From Gnetum montanum (Eukaryota > Streptophyta > Gnetopsida > Gnetales > Gnetaceae): a stretch of DNA of 64,000 bases. Both the position numbers and the translations under genes were made by a program. Location of the stretch: contig MNCI01005178.1 in NCBI GenBank assembly GCA_015680685.1, positions 88,303 to 152,302 on the forward strand, in the 5' to 3' direction. The notes beneath the pieces were generated by a model. The model searched no databases, had not been told where the DNA came from, and worked only from the letters and a program-made list of their open reading frames with translations. Of this stretch, positions 1 through 13,998 are shown one piece after another. The number at the start of each line of letters is the position of its first letter. The first letter of the stretch is position 1.

Positions 1-330
1 AGTTGCATAGTTCAGGGTGTGTCCGGTAAGTGGGAACGGATGCTGACGCTAGTTAATTTAGACTTAGATCTTAGTTAGAGTTAGTTTAGTTTTCTCAACC
101 CTTTCTCCTGGTAGCATAGAAGATAAGCCGAAAATACCAAAAAAATCACATACCTCAGACTTGCTTAACCATACACTGTGACACATACAAGTAAGCCTGG
201 GAAGACAACGAACGATTAACCCCAAGTGTTTCTTGTGGCATTAAGGCATTTAGTCTGCGGAGTTCGACCGGATCGCGCGTGCACGCTCGTATTCGTATGG
301 TGGAGTGTAGGGGTACCTCGCCACTCATCA
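1..330 (+). mobile_element. 3' part of a Ty3/gypsy LTR
   Basis: The sequence matches the end of the LTRs of element D (reverse complement of 53354-53900), including the block around 257-330, and ends in the family terminus CCACTCATCA. No primer-binding site follows position 330, so this is either a solo LTR or the 3' LTR of an element lying left of the window. The flanking bases ATTAC (331-335) are the candidate target duplication; the partner copy is outside the window. Many CpG sites survive, which suggests a recent insertion into the older element that continues to 4903. Confidence 0.85.
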
Positions 331-524
331 ATTACCCTTCATATCCATCTTATGAACCTTCATTGGCCAAGATTCCTTCTTTACACACTACTTTTGCCAA
401 AGTTTTGATGAAATATGCATCATCTATCATCCAAGACCCTTTGATTCTACCTTAAACCTTTTTAAAATTCACAAAGAATCAATTTCTATCCTTAAAACTT
501 AATGGAAAGTGAAAAATTTTGGGC

Positions 525-590
525 CTCAATATCGAATCCTTCATATCAAGTCTATCCTGATATCAAATCACATCAAATATATATATAGGC
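525..590 (+). promoter_or_regulatory. Candidate internal promoter upstream of ORF3 (copy 1)
   Basis: A run TATATATATA (578-587) is preceded by AATATCGAATCC and CTGATATCAAATC. It lies about 545 bp before the ORF3 start at 1133. The GATATC motif is the same short motif found just upstream of the TATA box in this element's own LTR (4054-4152). Promoter function is inferred from position and motif only. Confidence 0.4.
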
Positions 591-1132
591 GGACACTTAG
601 TAAAAACTTTCATTCTTTCTCATTTGAAGTAAGGGAGATATTTCAAATTTTCTTCTATGAATTGAGCTTTGACCTCCTAGCTTTCCCAAGCCATATCTTA
701 CAAGTTACCACTCCAATTTTCATGATTTTCAAACCTATTTGATTCTAAAGTGCTTGTCTTAGTTGTGGGGGTGCAAGTGAAGAAAATGTGTGTCATTTTT
801 TTGAAAATTGCTAATGCCTGAAAGGTATTTTAAGGGTGAGGGTGAAAGAAAACTTTATATTTTTAATGAAAAATCAATCATATTAATGCCAAAACACTTA
901 CATAATGAATCTTAAGGAAGCATCAGCATCATTACAAGCCACGAATATAAAAAAATGACAATTGTGAAGGGTTATAAGAAAATCAACAATGATGGGATAA
1001 CTTTTTGAAATTTTTCTAACTCTGTAATCATAATAACCTAAGAATAAATGTAACTAAGTGTATGAGTAAGGTATGAAACCATTAAGAATATGAAAGAATA
1101 CCTTAGCAATTCTAAATCTTTGACGATTGCAG

Positions 1133-3852
1133 ATGGCCCCAAAGAGAGGAGCACAAGGAGGACCTTCACAAGGCACAAGCAAATGATCAAGAGGCCAAGG
1201 TTAAGGCCAAACCAAAGGACAAGAACTAGAACATGAGGAGCAAGAAGCCTAATCATTTAGTATCAATCAAGAAACTCTTGTTACAAGATAATTGGCTTAG
1301 GGAGAGATAGAAGAACTACAAGTACAAGGACAACACCTCATGTTCTCACAAGACTGCTTCCAAGCTATTCAAGAAAGATCAATTCTAACCACAGTCATTG
1401 TGGAGATGAACTTTGGCCCATTCATGGAATTTACACTAGAAATAGTAAAGACACAACTTAAGGCATCACCACTGTGGCCTATCCTATCTGATAGTGGTGA
1501 ATGGTATCTTGGAGAAACCTATCAATTCTAGAAAAACAAAGAAGGGAACACCACATTTAACATTGGAGGAGTCACAGTCTCATTCTCAGTCAAGGCAATA
1601 GTAGAATCTCTAAACATACCAAATGAAGGGAAAAAATAGCACATCTATCCATAAGATCATATGCTGAAACCAAAAAATTATGGCTAAAATAGGCATATGG
1701 TAAGGAGGATAAGGGATATCGTGAGCTAACTCTGGTGGAGTGAATCTACTTCAAAATTGGCACCTACCACTTTTCTTGACCAAAGGACTAAATAGGTTGT
1801 TCACATATGCAGCTAGGAGGAGTGTGATCCTGATGGGAATATACAATGCCAATATCACACAACTATACTTCATGGGAATTCAGAGATAGTTTGAAGAAAG
1901 GAAGGAATGGAAGCCAACACTTCCATTCCCTTGCCTTATTGGGAAGCTATGTAAGAAAGCCAAAATCCTGGGATACACCAATGACATTTCCAGGAGAGTT
2001 CAAAATGCTTCATATGCTGAATTGCTCAAAATAGCACTGCCCAAAAAGGATTAAAGTGAAGAGCAAAAAGAACAAGAGCAAGAGCAACAATAGGAGAAAT
2101 AGCAACAATAGCAGCAAGAGCAATAGGAGCAACAATAGGAAAAATAGCAATAGCAAGTCCCAATACCATCGCTGCAGGACTATAGACCATCCATGAGTCA
2201 TCTATAATAAATTACAGAGATCATTAACTAGGGAACAAAGGAGGAAGCCAACCTTTATAGAGTTATTAATAGTGTTGTACAACCTACCATTTCAGCAGAT
2301 CCTAAAAGTGGACAAATTTCATTACAATCAGGACAAGGGGACTAATGGTCACAAAAGATCTCTGGAAACACTACATGATTCCAAGTGGTGCTAGAGGTAG
2401 GAGATGTAGCGGGAGTAGCAGAGGTGATCACCAATCACATTAAAGAATCATTAAATGTACCCATTGTGCCACTAATAAATCTAACTAGAGCTAGAGATGC
2501 TCAAATATTAGTTAGAACCTTAATGACTCCTAGTGATCATGAGGATGTGTTTGATTGATTATTGCAAATTGAGCAAGTAATAACAACACTTTTTGACATC
2601 CCAAGTGATGTCACTACAATGCAGTTAGAATTAATCGCTATCAAAGGAAAACTAGTCATGATAGAAACTAGGGTAGAGCATGCAAAAGTAGAAATCCATA
2701 AAATCCAAGAAGAGCTCATATTGTTGAGAGCTGAACATAGAGATCCCACACAATTTATTGCACCTGACTAGATAGAATAGTTCAAGACAGAGCAAATGAA
2801 TAACTTAATTGAGCAAAATAAACAAATGGAAATGAAGAAGAAGAAAGTGGTGTGGAATGTCTCTATAGTAAAAGCACAAACATATGCACATGTTAAGGCA
2901 CTCACCATAGTCCAAGAAGAAAAAAAATGACTTGCTACTAAAAATATGATGTTAACCACTATAGAAAAATAGAAAAACATCCTTGAAGAAAGAATCCACC
3001 AGTTAAGAGAACAACTGGTGAGGGTCAACCAAGACATGAGCTACTTTGCAAAAGAAAATAGAACCCTCTTAATGGAGGAGGTACATGCCATTTATCAAAA
3101 GTTAGCTATTGAAATCAGCACATGGAAAATGAGACAAAAAAATATGAAAGGCTTAAGAAACACTTCCATGATTAATTGGGAATGTACAAGCATATCAATG
3201 AGAAAGAGATCTAGATGACCAAAGCTAGAATTAGCTCCATATCAATACAAAATCTTGATTGGCATCCCATCCTAGACAACTATGCCCACATTCACTAAGT
3301 GGAAGTGTAGAATAAATACTTGCATATTGAAGACTTGATAGAGGACATGGGTTAGCTAACCTTCATTATGTTAACTTGGCAATGTTGATAGCAAGAATGC
3401 CAAAAAATAAACTAGAATATTAAGTAGCAGCCACATATGCTCTATATGAAAAAGAGTTTGTAGATCATAAAGATGCTTTATAGAAACTCCAAGTGGTAAA
3501 CTCTGAATTGGAAGTAGTGAAGGCTAGCTAAAAAGAGAAAAAATATGTAGTAGTAAACTTGGCCAAAAGGTTATTTGATTATTATGAATTACATAAGAAG
3601 GTCAGAGCATTCAAAGAGGAGAGAAGGCAGTTTGTATCCTGGTATGTTAAGGCTAATCAGATGTTTCCATAGCTATCATGCCCATGAAATGTACTCATTC
3701 CATCACACATTGCATAATAAGCATGGATAGTACATGACCCAAGAATGGAGGAGGAAAAGCTCCATGTGCTGCTAAATCAATACATCTTCTAAGAGCCTAG
3801 TGAAAAAGGAAAGCAACTGATGGAAGAGTCATTGCCACTAGGAACTACCTAA
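1133..3852 (+). pseudogene. ORF3 of LTR element, decayed copy 1
   Basis: A long ORF lies between the pol spacer and the 3' LTR. It starts MAPKRGAQGGPSQ, matching the starts of the copies at 35126 (+) and 13998 (-), and ends Gly-Thr-Thr-stop, similar to the ends of those copies. About 100 codons in is a shared motif of the form SPxWPI...GEWYxGETY (near 1465-1530). A Gln/Glu-rich tract follows at about 2050-2160. The second half (2540-3220 and 3540-3660) is rich in Glu, Lys and Gln with a coiled-coil look. Many stops interrupt it, seven of them TAG in the Gln tract. Function unknown. The N-terminal half resembles, from memory, the 'putative plant transposon protein' domain seen in Athila-type env-like ORFs; that needs a profile search. 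Confidence 0.7.
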
Positions 3853-4053
3853 ACTACATCAAGTTTCACCAAATTTATTTTTGTTAGAATTTTCATGTCA
3901 TGACCTATGTAAACTTTTTGTAAAACACCACTGTGGCATTCGAAGAGTCATGTATATAGTAGTGAGTGTAATGTAAATATACCTTCCAATTATGTAAGGA
4001 ACTCTATCTTTTATTTTAACTTGAGGATAAGTTTTTAATTAGTTGTGGGGGTA

Positions 4054-4903
4054 TGATAAATCATGTTTTGTCATGGTTGTGATATCGGGCATTTGATACT
4101 GAAGCACAAGCTACAATGTTGGATATCTGATATCCCAAACACGTGTGAGCCTATAAATATGACACTTGGGTGCATGATTAAACAAATTTCATTCCAACCA
4201 TAGGTAGACTCTTTTAGTTTGTTTTTGTAGTTTTAGTGATAGAGAGTGAATGCCAACAATGTGATGTTAAGTAGTTGTTCGAAGTCTTTATTTGAATGAA
4301 GTGTACTTGGGCATAGTTCATGATGGAAATAAAGATTGAGATTGTTTTCCATCATTACATCATACTCTTAGCTTTAGTATTTTACTTAGCATAATTCTTA
4401 CTATTTTCCTAGTTTAATTAGTTACATTTTTAAGTACTTTACTTTCCTTGTTCATAGGAAAGTGGAATAAGTACAACTCATTTCAAGCATTAAGTATGAT
4501 CGTTTGGTAATCTAGTAGTGGCTTCACTTGATTTGCTTAGTAGTAAACTCACTTGGTAATCCCAGTAACAATTACATGAGTCCAAGGCATGTACAACAAG
4601 CCAAAAATAGATGCTCATCACTCTAGCCTAGAGTAGATTATTTTATTGTTTTCCTTAGAATTATTTTCACACTTTACCACCATAGCTAGGAGTTAAGGCT
4701 AACACAACATCACTTATCATACACCTCACTAAGAGCTAAACCATACTCAAAGGTTATACTAGCTCCACGTGGAAAGACAACGATCCTGAACTTTAATCAA
4801 TTACTAGCATAATCACATTTCCTTGTCCAAAAAATTTGACTGGGCTATGCGTGAACACTCATATCTCATATGGTTGGGTGTTGGACTACTTCACAACTCA
4901 TCA
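4054..4903 (+). mobile_element. 3' LTR (850 bp) of the truncated element
   Basis: It begins TGATAAATC directly after the polypurine tract GTGGGGGTA (4045-4053) and ends CTCATCA at 4903. The U3 has two GATATC-type motifs, then a TATA box TATAAATA at 4152-4159. Downstream are the family's repeated CTTGGTAATCCCAG motifs (about 4503-4570). The right flank is TATAG (4904-4908); the matching left copy is not in the window. Confidence 0.85.
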
Positions 4904-5633
4904 TATAGCATGTTATTTACTAACCCTAATGCAAGTTCTAGAAATCCCATACCTTACCTCTAGCACAGAAATAGATGACATTAGAAGGGGATGTGTAAAG
5001 GCTTTGTACTAATCCCATTTATTTACAAGTTATTGAGCCAATAGCATAGGAGGTCTACGGACCTAAGGGAGGTGATGGTGACTAGGAACCGATGTTCTAG
5101 TTCATATTGTTATATGTATTTCTGAGGGAAATGGACATATTTTGTATTGGCTTAAGTTTGAGTGGAACCTGAGTACACTTTGTATATGCATAATGTACAT
5201 ATTAGATATGTGTATGATCATATGTCAAATACATTGACTATTATCTTGTGATGCTCAAACTTATGGATAATGTTACATAAATGTGTGATGTATCCTAGTC
5301 ATATGTGATGAGTATATATATGTGTTAGTGGTGAATTGGACTTATATGCCTCTCTATTATTATAATTGATATGTAATTTTTGAGGAGTGATTTATGAGCC
5401 TTTGCTATATTGTACAGTCATATTATTATGCATTAGCCCTACCAATCCCTTAACTATAACCCTTCATCACATAAATGAAGTTCTTAGGTTAGCTTAGTTA
5501 TCTTACATTAATGCTATGAGATTGTTTTGCTTGCCTTTTATAAGTTAAAATACTGTATTCTTTCTTCTCTTTAATGGGTTTAAATATCTTAAAATGGACA
5601 AAGTCTAAGAATATAAAAAGGATCAAGGAGGAT
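4904..5633. other. Non-coding flank, no gene seen
   Basis: AT-rich sequence with no usable reading frame and no match I can see to the LTR family. The last 15 bases (AAGGATCAAGGAGGA, 5619-5633) are purine-rich and precede TGTAACATCCC, so they could be the polypurine tract of a different LTR element. Confidence 0.4.
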
Positions 5634-8600
5634 GTAACATCCCACCTAGCACAATCAGGTTACAATAGTACTATGCCAAAAAGCATCTAATAATTAGAGG
5701 AATGTAATAATGTGCAAGATTGATCAACATATATAATGGAAAAAATCAACATAAATTTAAAATTCATAATATGTTTGTTACATGGTGATCTAAAGAAATT
5801 GCAACTAAACAAATATCTAGCTCTTCATAGAGGCAAACAACAAAAAAGAACCCATGTACCTAGCACCATTTTATTAGGATAAGGCTAGAATGATGATGAT
5901 GATGATGATGATGATAACATGTCTCCTACACATACACTAACTATCAAACCATCATATAACACTACTAACCAAAATACTTCATCATTCTATCCAAAAATGT
6001 AATTTAATAATCCAACATGCTTTATACATATTTTCTATTATATATACACTATGAACATGCCATGATGCATACTACTGACAAGTCTTATTACAAGTCTCAG
6101 CTTAACGGTTGTCTATACCAAAGCCATATACAAATTACATCCATCTTATGAACTAACAAGTATATAAATAAACAAATGCATATAGAAATAAAAACTCCAT
6201 CCTTTCCATTAATTCTAATGCTTCTCCACATCTCCAACTCCATCACCTACATAAAATATAGTTAGTATAAATGAAGTGGAAAGCCTTTACACTTCCCCTA
6301 CCAAATGGCTTACACGTACTATACTAGAGGAGAGGAATGAGGATAGAGAGCATCTTGCATCAATGGTAAGTCCCACATATGCAACCAACATCATAAGCAT
6401 ATATCATATCATGACATCATGCATTCAAAGCACAACAATATGACAACTTGTACCCCACAATGTAATTTCTAACTCATGTAGCAATCCATGCCTACAATAC
6501 CAATATAGACTCATTATATATTGCAATCAACAAAAAATCAAGATAGTACCAAACACATGTAATGACTTGTGCCTCAAAACTACCTCATTAGCATCATATG
6601 ATAACTTATGCCTCAAGCATATGTATGCATGTACCAACCAAACATAATTATCATGTTACATGAGCTAGTAATGATCTACTACTAAGCCTCAAATCCCTTT
6701 GCTCCACAATATCAGCATACCACATACAACATCATGCATGTGAATCCATCATCACTAATATCAAATACATATTTAACACATCACACATGTGCATCCCCAT
6801 GTAGTATCTAGCATATCTACACTTAATGTAATATGTATATCAATTAGCATGAATGCTCAAAATCAATTTTTTACAAGTCTTTTATTATTCTATACTATAC
6901 CTAATATGTTCTATAGCATATTAACCTATCATCCACAACCACTATTTTTCTAGAGAATTGATCATAGGTGCAATTAATGACTCTACTAGAACAGGTGCTA
7001 ACCATAGGGACTATAATACCTATGCTCTCCCACATCCAAAATGTGGCTTGAGACAAGATCCTTATGGATGCATCATAGTGAGGGTTAACTTAATGCTACC
7101 TCCAAGGTGTCTCATCACCAACTAGTCCACACACATCATGCTCGTTCCATTTATCAACTGACCAAAAGGAAACTAGTGCTACATGTGTCATTGTGTAAAC
7201 AAAAGGTTTATTAGGCTTGCTTAAGCCTCATCAATCACATATATTAATTGCAATGTTATAGACACATGTACAAAATATACATGTAAACATAAGTAACCTA
7301 TGCTACATGTTCTTGCATAGTACAAGTCACATGATACCATAAACACATGCATATAATATACTAATAGTCATAACAACCTATGTTATATGACCCTACATTT
7401 GATGCAAGTCACATATTAATGCATACATCATAGCCCAACATGCATACACTAGATGGTGTGGATTTCAAGCTAGTCATGACATAGCAAGCATAATCCATAA
7501 CTCAACTACAAAGATACATAACATAACCACATGTCCATAGGCTATACCATGACCATACAATTTATACATATGTATTACACACATCACGAGGACATTATTG
7601 TGCATACATACCACATAAAAAATATTCATCAAGGTTATACCACTAACAAAGGGCCTTAAGATATACAAGAATAGATTCCAAATTACTACATATCATCATA
7701 GGTGTTCACAACATTTTAGCAATCATTTTTTCTTGCAATCAATCATTTATTCAAGTTGTAATTGAACCACAACTCATGGTGTGCTCACACCTATTACTAC
7801 AAGTCCCTTGCAAGCCAACTACAAATCAACATGTGCATAAAATAAAGAAATAAAAAAATTCACTACCCATCATAAACTTAATACATGGTGATCATGACTT
7901 GCATCACTACCCTACTATTTCATCATGACCTAGCTGTAAGAACACTATGACTCACATCCACCTCTAAATCCTGTAACCTAGCCATGAGGTCATTGTGACA
8001 TGTGCCCTATATACTATCACAAAATCAAAATTCTAGAAAAATATACCAACTTCTTAGAATCATATAGAGAAAACATAGCAAATCATTGAATCACTATAGT
8101 GAATCCATGTAGTTTCCAATAGGCTCCGTATCACATGAAAAATATCAAACATGCATCCACTAGTCTCCACACTCAAAATTTATCACAAATATTTAGCACA
8201 AAATAGCATAACCTTAGTATATATGTCACATCCTAAAATTAATCAAAGATAAATTTATAAAATTGCTTAAAAAGCATGAATTAATTACTTAGAAAATCTT
8301 ATATTTGATAAACAATACTTAACATCTAAAAAATTAATCATTTATAAAACCTTAATACAACAAGAATGAAACCTTATAATACAAGAAGCATACTTGAACA
8401 AATCATAAAGAATAAGCAATAAAAAAAATCGATGCAATGATGCACCAACATTTCAAGTATAAATTCTTTATATACAAAGTTATAAGAGATACAATAGATA
8501 ACCATATGGATCATTTTACAAATCCATAACATGACTCTAAAGATACAATAATGCTTGAATCCTTCATATGTAATGCACTAACACTTTCATTGTATACTCT

Positions 8601-10119
8601 GATCCACTAATCACAATGTCACCAAGAAACTTCATCTAGGTCACCAACTACAATCTACATGAAACATATGTACGAAGGATTAGAACACCTTCACAGCAAA
8701 GGAAATCATCTTGGTGGCACTTAGAACAAGGTAGAATATGAAGACGACACTACAAGGCACATTGTTAGAATCAACAACAAACCAGTTATTAAATCTATTA
8801 ATCAAAGTCATAAACTATTAACTTGCTATTAATTGAAATAATTAATAAAATCATTAATGCATTAATCTACCATTAATCCATGATTTTCTCTATCTATGGA
8901 TTTCCCATGAGGTTTCTACCATCATATGTTAAAATAACTATAAGGCTGATACTAACTTAAACTAGCCATCAAGGCCTCTTGGTTATTAACCTTACCTTTT
9001 TAGATCAACCTTCATGAAAGTTCAATTACTGTGTTAAGTTTATAACTAGTATTAACCTTATAACTACCCTAAGTCCTCGATCCTCACTATTATCGTAAAA
9101 TTGGGTCTGATAATGACTACATGAACAATCACAATTGACATAGGTTAAGTGCTGAATCATATCCTTCATAATGCTTGTTAATTGACCAACTAGTCATTCT
9201 CATATTAGTTGCCTTAATGTAAATCATGTTAGTTAATGAAACCCTACTAATATTGACTACATGCTACTAGGTTAATAGGCCAAATTTGAAGCTACCTTTC
9301 ATGATTGATTAGCCATTATCAATAGTCTAAATGTCAATTCCTAGCTTTCTAACACCTCAAATAAGCTCATACATGCTTGAATTATCCACTAGTCACCATT
9401 ATCAAAAGTCATCATTTTCATTAAATGTTACCATGACCATGATACTCTAGAAAACATGTGCAAATTTTGTTACAACTTTCTTTCTAACCCCTAGATTCAT
9501 CATGACTTCAAGTCATATCACTCGAAGATGTCATTTCCACCATTACAATCAATGCCAAAATATGATGATACAAGATGCTAGAAAAGTTAAAAATCAAAAG
9601 TAGAACTTATGAAAATTTTCAATTACAATAATTAAAACAACAAAATAGGGTTAGATTATAAGAAAACAAAAGAAAAAATGGCTTCAAAGAGGGTTGAGCT
9701 ATAAGAGAAAAGTGATAAAAGAAAGAATATTTTCTCTACCTTGGGAGATTAGCTAAGATTAAAGCTTCAACAAGAAAAAATAGGTTTAGATTTAAAAATT
9801 ATCAAGAGATCCTCTATGCATAGCCATGAGAGAAAGAGAGAGAAAGGGAGAAAGAGAAGATATTAGTGCCAAGAGAGCCAGAATTACCAACTATCTATAG
9901 ACACAAATTAAGGTTTGGATAATTTCAAGAATAATGATGTAATTCTAAGATCAAGTCACATGTATCCACAAAAGGATTCAAATGATCCACAAGTAGCTAT
10001 GTCCATGAGTTCATGTTACAAATAAATGCTAGAATAAGACCACAATGCCCTATAATGGATTCCAAGATAAAATAAGAAAATAATTAGAATAAACCTAATT
10101 AAAATCTTAAAATAATATA
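5634..10119. repeat. Decayed repeat-derived non-coding DNA
   Basis: The start TGTAACATCCC is typical of the LTR start of many plant Ty3/gypsy elements, but I could not locate the other LTR end. The stretch is AT-rich and without coding capacity. It includes an ATG/GAT trinucleotide run (5891-5915), a loose tandem pair near 7288-7345 and 7373-7430, a block at about 7910-7965 resembling 45270-45305, and a GA-rich tract (9827-9861). Mobile-element origin is inferred. Confidence 0.4.
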
Positions 10120-11019
10120 TGATGAGTGGTGAGTAGACCCTATGCCCAACCATACCAATCATTAAGCCTTCATGTGTAATCTGGTCAAATTGCATGGACT
10201 TATAACCTTCTAAGAACATTGGTCTCTAGGAAGTGAAACCAATCATTGCAATTTTTATCTTCCCAATTACACACATGAAATGCAAAGGTATGGTTAAGTG
10301 CAACTAAGGTATATGATTTTCATTATTTTTACATGTTATGTTTTAAGTTGCCTAAGGATAAAGAATAATGAATAAAATAAAATAATTAAATTTCTAATTA
10401 AATATACTCTACTACAACTAACTAATCCTAACATAAGCATCCATTTCCACTTGTTGTACACACCCTAAACACATTTAATGCTACTTGGTTACCAAATGTT
10501 AAGCATTACTGAGATTACCAAGCACTAATCATATGCTTGAAGTGGTTGTACTTATGTGCTTAATTAATTGCTATTTAATCTAACTTAATTTATCTTAATT
10601 ACTTAAAGCATTAAAGAAAATTGCATAAAACCTTAAATGCACAAATAAATAATTAATCTATTACAAAGTGCTACAAGGTTTATCAAAAAGCTCATCTTTA
10701 TTGTCACACACACTATTGTGCTTAGGTACAATACTGCTCGAATAAAGATTCATACACTCTTTGACTCCTATTGTGAGCACTTAGGAAAATATTCTAACTT
10801 TTAAATGATAAAACTACAAGAGCTCTGCTACAAGTATGATCAAAGATGCCATAAACATAGTGAGAGAGCATGTATTTATAGGCAAAAAAAAACACTATGT
10901 AAATGAGGCCACATCAACACATCAAATCCCACATCGATGGGGTTGCGTCGATGGGTCGCATTAATGGGACTATGTCAACAAGGCCTCATCAATGAGACTC
11001 AAGAAAATACAACTCATCG
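10120..11019 (-). mobile_element. 3' LTR of element A2 (900 bp)
   Basis: Plus-strand limits are TGATGAGTGG at 10120 and CTCATCG at 11019, the latter a decayed TCATCA. The adjoining polypurine tract (11020-11033, minus strand) is eroded to GGAAGTA. The minus-strand TATA box is at 10880-10873. Upstream of it in the U3 lie CATCGATG (about 10932) and related ATCGAC/ATGAGGCC motifs. Left flank is ATATA. Confidence 0.85.
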
Positions 11020-11108
11020 TACTTCCACGACTGAATGAAAACTTGTCCTTGAGTGAATAAAAGAAGAAACAAGTTTCTTACAAAATTTTGGGAATACAAG
11101 AAAGAAGT

Positions 11109-13998
11109 TCAAATGGTCCTAGGCAATGGAGGCTCCTAAGGTTCTAGAGAACCTTCTCTTGTTCCTGAGGTTCTAAAGGACCTTCTCTAGCTTTAGGTGC
11201 ACATGATGGTTGAGGTGATTATGGTTGTCCTACAGTAGCTGCAACCTCTAGTGGAAGACAAAATGCATCCAATAGTACCTTTATCTTCTCCTCCTTACTC
11301 TTAGGATCATTCACAGTCCACACCACATCACAAACATGGGTCGATGTGGGAACATCCCCAAGATAAGGCATTGCTGAAAACAACTCCTCCACATTGACGA
11401 ACTAAGTAGCAAAAATTTTACATTCACCATTGAACACCTTTACTACATTTTGCAACTCCTAGTAGTCACTTAGTATCTTGGCTTAAGTACTTAGCTATAT
11501 ACTGTTGATCACTAAAGCATTGCCTGAGAACATAAAGTTCTGCATTTTCCACCTCAAGCTTCTTCTTGGTGTCTTTGTGATGCTTGAACTTAGCTTCATA
11601 CAATAAGTACAAAAAAGCCACTTGTTTCTCTAATTTGGATTATGGCTGTTCAATAGTATGCATCATCAAATTTGCATAATAGAGACTAGAAAGCTCCATG
11701 TACTTTATCATCTCCTTGATCTAAAAATCCTTCATGTGAATCTCCACCTTTTTGTAGTTATTGAGTCCATTAAAGATAGGTTTCCAAACACATCCTCCTT
11801 CTTTAAGCTACTAGAGGGCCTCATTAACTTTCTTCTTTGTCATTTGAATATGTTTTTCATTGATTTCTTTCTATAGGAAACTTGATCTTTGGAGTGATTT
11901 TTGACTCTCTCAAATTTGAGAGCCTCATTTCTCTAGGAGGCTACCTCTATTGCAGATATCTAGCAAAGGGCTAAGACTTATTCCAGGGAGAGATTTCTAT
12001 TCTTGGCTGTCAATCTTCTTAGTCCTATGTTTACTCTCATTAGTTTCTCCTACTGTTAATGGATGAAATCTTGCATTTGTTGCTTTTGCACATCAACATT
12101 CTATAGGTGGTGATTCTCTATGGTCAAGGTGACATTCTCCTAGTGAGTCTAATCTAAGGCCTTTTGGATATTGTGCATGGTGACATCAGCCAAGGATTGA
12201 TCAAAAATCACCATCTCTTTTACATCCTTAGCCTTCTTGATTTTTTTTGAAGTTGTTGAAAAGCTTCATCATGGATCGATGTAGGGCTAAGATGCATAGG
12301 ATTAGCAAGGCAATCTCTTAATAGAAACCTCTATAGCCAGGTGTTGGTTTTGAGCCTAGGCTATTTTGAGTTGTTCCTTCATGATAATGCATTTCCCCCT
12401 TACTTCCAGTAGCTTCAACTAGACTGCAGTGATTGAATCCAAAATATCAAAGACACCCAAAATTAGTTGCCCAATTCCTACTAATCAGTCCAACAACTCT
12501 TCATGCTAGGCTACACTTAATTTGTCACTAACTATTCTTGCAAATTTCTACACATCTTAGAGTGAAAAAATGTTTAGTATAGACATTGTAGGTGTGTTTA
12601 ATACCTCAAAAATTCTATCAGCAACCACCTCTATTGTTGTCCCCTACCATGGTGCTACATCACCAAGATAGTTGCTTCTTCATCCTCCTCTAGATGCACC
12701 AAGAAAGTAGTAGCATTCCCAAAGATGTTTGGAAATTTATATTATTGTAAGAGAGAGATTTTTCTCTCTTGGGTGCTAGGATTTGATCTTGCAGGCAATT
12801 ACATTCTTTGGGCTGAAAAGATTGGCCTACCTCCCTCCATTTGGTTGATGGTTCAAGCTACTTCGTTAAGGTGATTCATTGCTGGGTGATACATAGATGG
12901 ATCATAACAACTTGTTCCTGCTCACTACTCCTACTCATGCAAGAGCTGCTCTCAAATCTCATGTATTCATTCAAGGGCAACACAGAACTCTGGCATTGTT
13001 TCGTGAGTGGGTGGTGGAGGTGGTGGTTGCTTCTCCTCTTCCTTGGTTGTGGTAATGATATTATCCTTCATCATTCCTACCCAAGAGGTAGAAGGAGTAT
13101 TCCAGAGTGTATCTTTGGCATAGCAAACTATTTATACCCATTTTCATAATTTTCTAATGAGGCTAAGAAAGACTAAGGCTTCCTTCTACGTTCATTTTTA
13201 TTAAATTTCTTTTGTACTTTTAGATAGATTAGTTGTGAAAGGTTCACAGGGAATTTTTCTCCTAGAGCAGCACACACATAGGCAAAGAAGCTAGTCACCT
13301 TACTGGGCCTTATCATTGGACTAAGATTATAGGTTGCTATCTTGAAATATGCATTCTCTACTGGGGTGAGTGCACCATACTCCTTGCACTCCACTCCATA
13401 GCATTGTTAGGTCCAGTCCTTCTTTGCCTCCAAGTCTACTTGAGTAGAGATCTCTGCCAGGTTTTTTCTAATATCAAGCAACCCCAAGGCTTGTGCAATA
13501 GCTTCCACTGAGTAGGACATCTAAAAGTCCTTGATCTTCATAGTGGCTCCCACCCACCTACTTTTCCAGAAGAGATATGTCTCTCCCATGTACCATTCCC
13601 CACTGGAAGTGATGATTGGTTACATGGGAGAGTTCTACAATTGCATCTTGTCTTCTAATGGAGCATGCTCTAAGAATGGTCCAAAGCTCAATTTTTTTAA
13701 GAACTAAACATTGGATGTCATGAGGCTTGATCTAATCAAGGTAGGCTTGAGTTAATGTGACCTCAAGTCTTGGAACTAGTCCTAGCACCTCATCTCAATG
13801 GGACTGTTCTGTTACAGCCACTTCTTTAGGAATCTGTTGGACAGATTCCACTTTAGGCTCCTCCTAAAGAGGTCCCATTACATGAGTTTCTATTGCCTAA
13901 TCTTGGGCCTATTCTTATTACTTCCTTCCAGCTCTTGGTTTTTTGTCCTTTGGTTGAGATGGTCCTCCTTCTTGTGGGCATTTTGGCCTAGGTGTCAT
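11109..13998 (-). pseudogene. ORF3 of element A2, decayed copy 2
   Basis: Start ATG is at 13998 and the first residues are MTPRPKCPQEGGPSQ, matching the other two copies; it ends Pro-Arg-Thr-Ile-stop (TGA at 11111-11109). A segment at about 13625-13555 reads SPM*PIITSSGEWYMGETY with one stop where Trp is expected. The stretch 13394-13173 is open and holds a conserved block around FAYVCAALGEKFPVNLSQLI, also found near 35800-35890. The last two thirds are Gln/Glu/Lys-rich and probably coiled coil. About 2.89 kb, with frameshifts. Function unknown. Confidence 0.7.

Larger units (their letters stand above)
331..4903 (+). mobile_element. Truncated Ty3/gypsy element, 3' half
   Basis: Reading left to right this holds spacer sequence, a promoter-like block (about 525-590), a decayed third ORF (1133-3852), a polypurine tract and a 3' LTR (4054-4903). 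The order matches element P (34.4-39.1 kb) and, in reverse, element A2 (14.5-10.1 kb). Gag and pol are not present; they lie left of the window or were lost. The recent LTR at 1-330 is inserted in its spacer. Confidence 0.8.

Noticed and set aside
2010-2201. Leucine-rich minus-strand frame that looks like a membrane protein
   Set aside because: It is the complement of the Gln/Glu-rich tract of ORF3 copy 1.
5634-5660. LTR start TGTAACATCCC of a further element
   Set aside because: Start and preceding purines fit, but I found no matching second terminus or target duplication, so no element is called.
5891-5915. GAT trinucleotide run
   Set aside because: Ordinary microsatellite.
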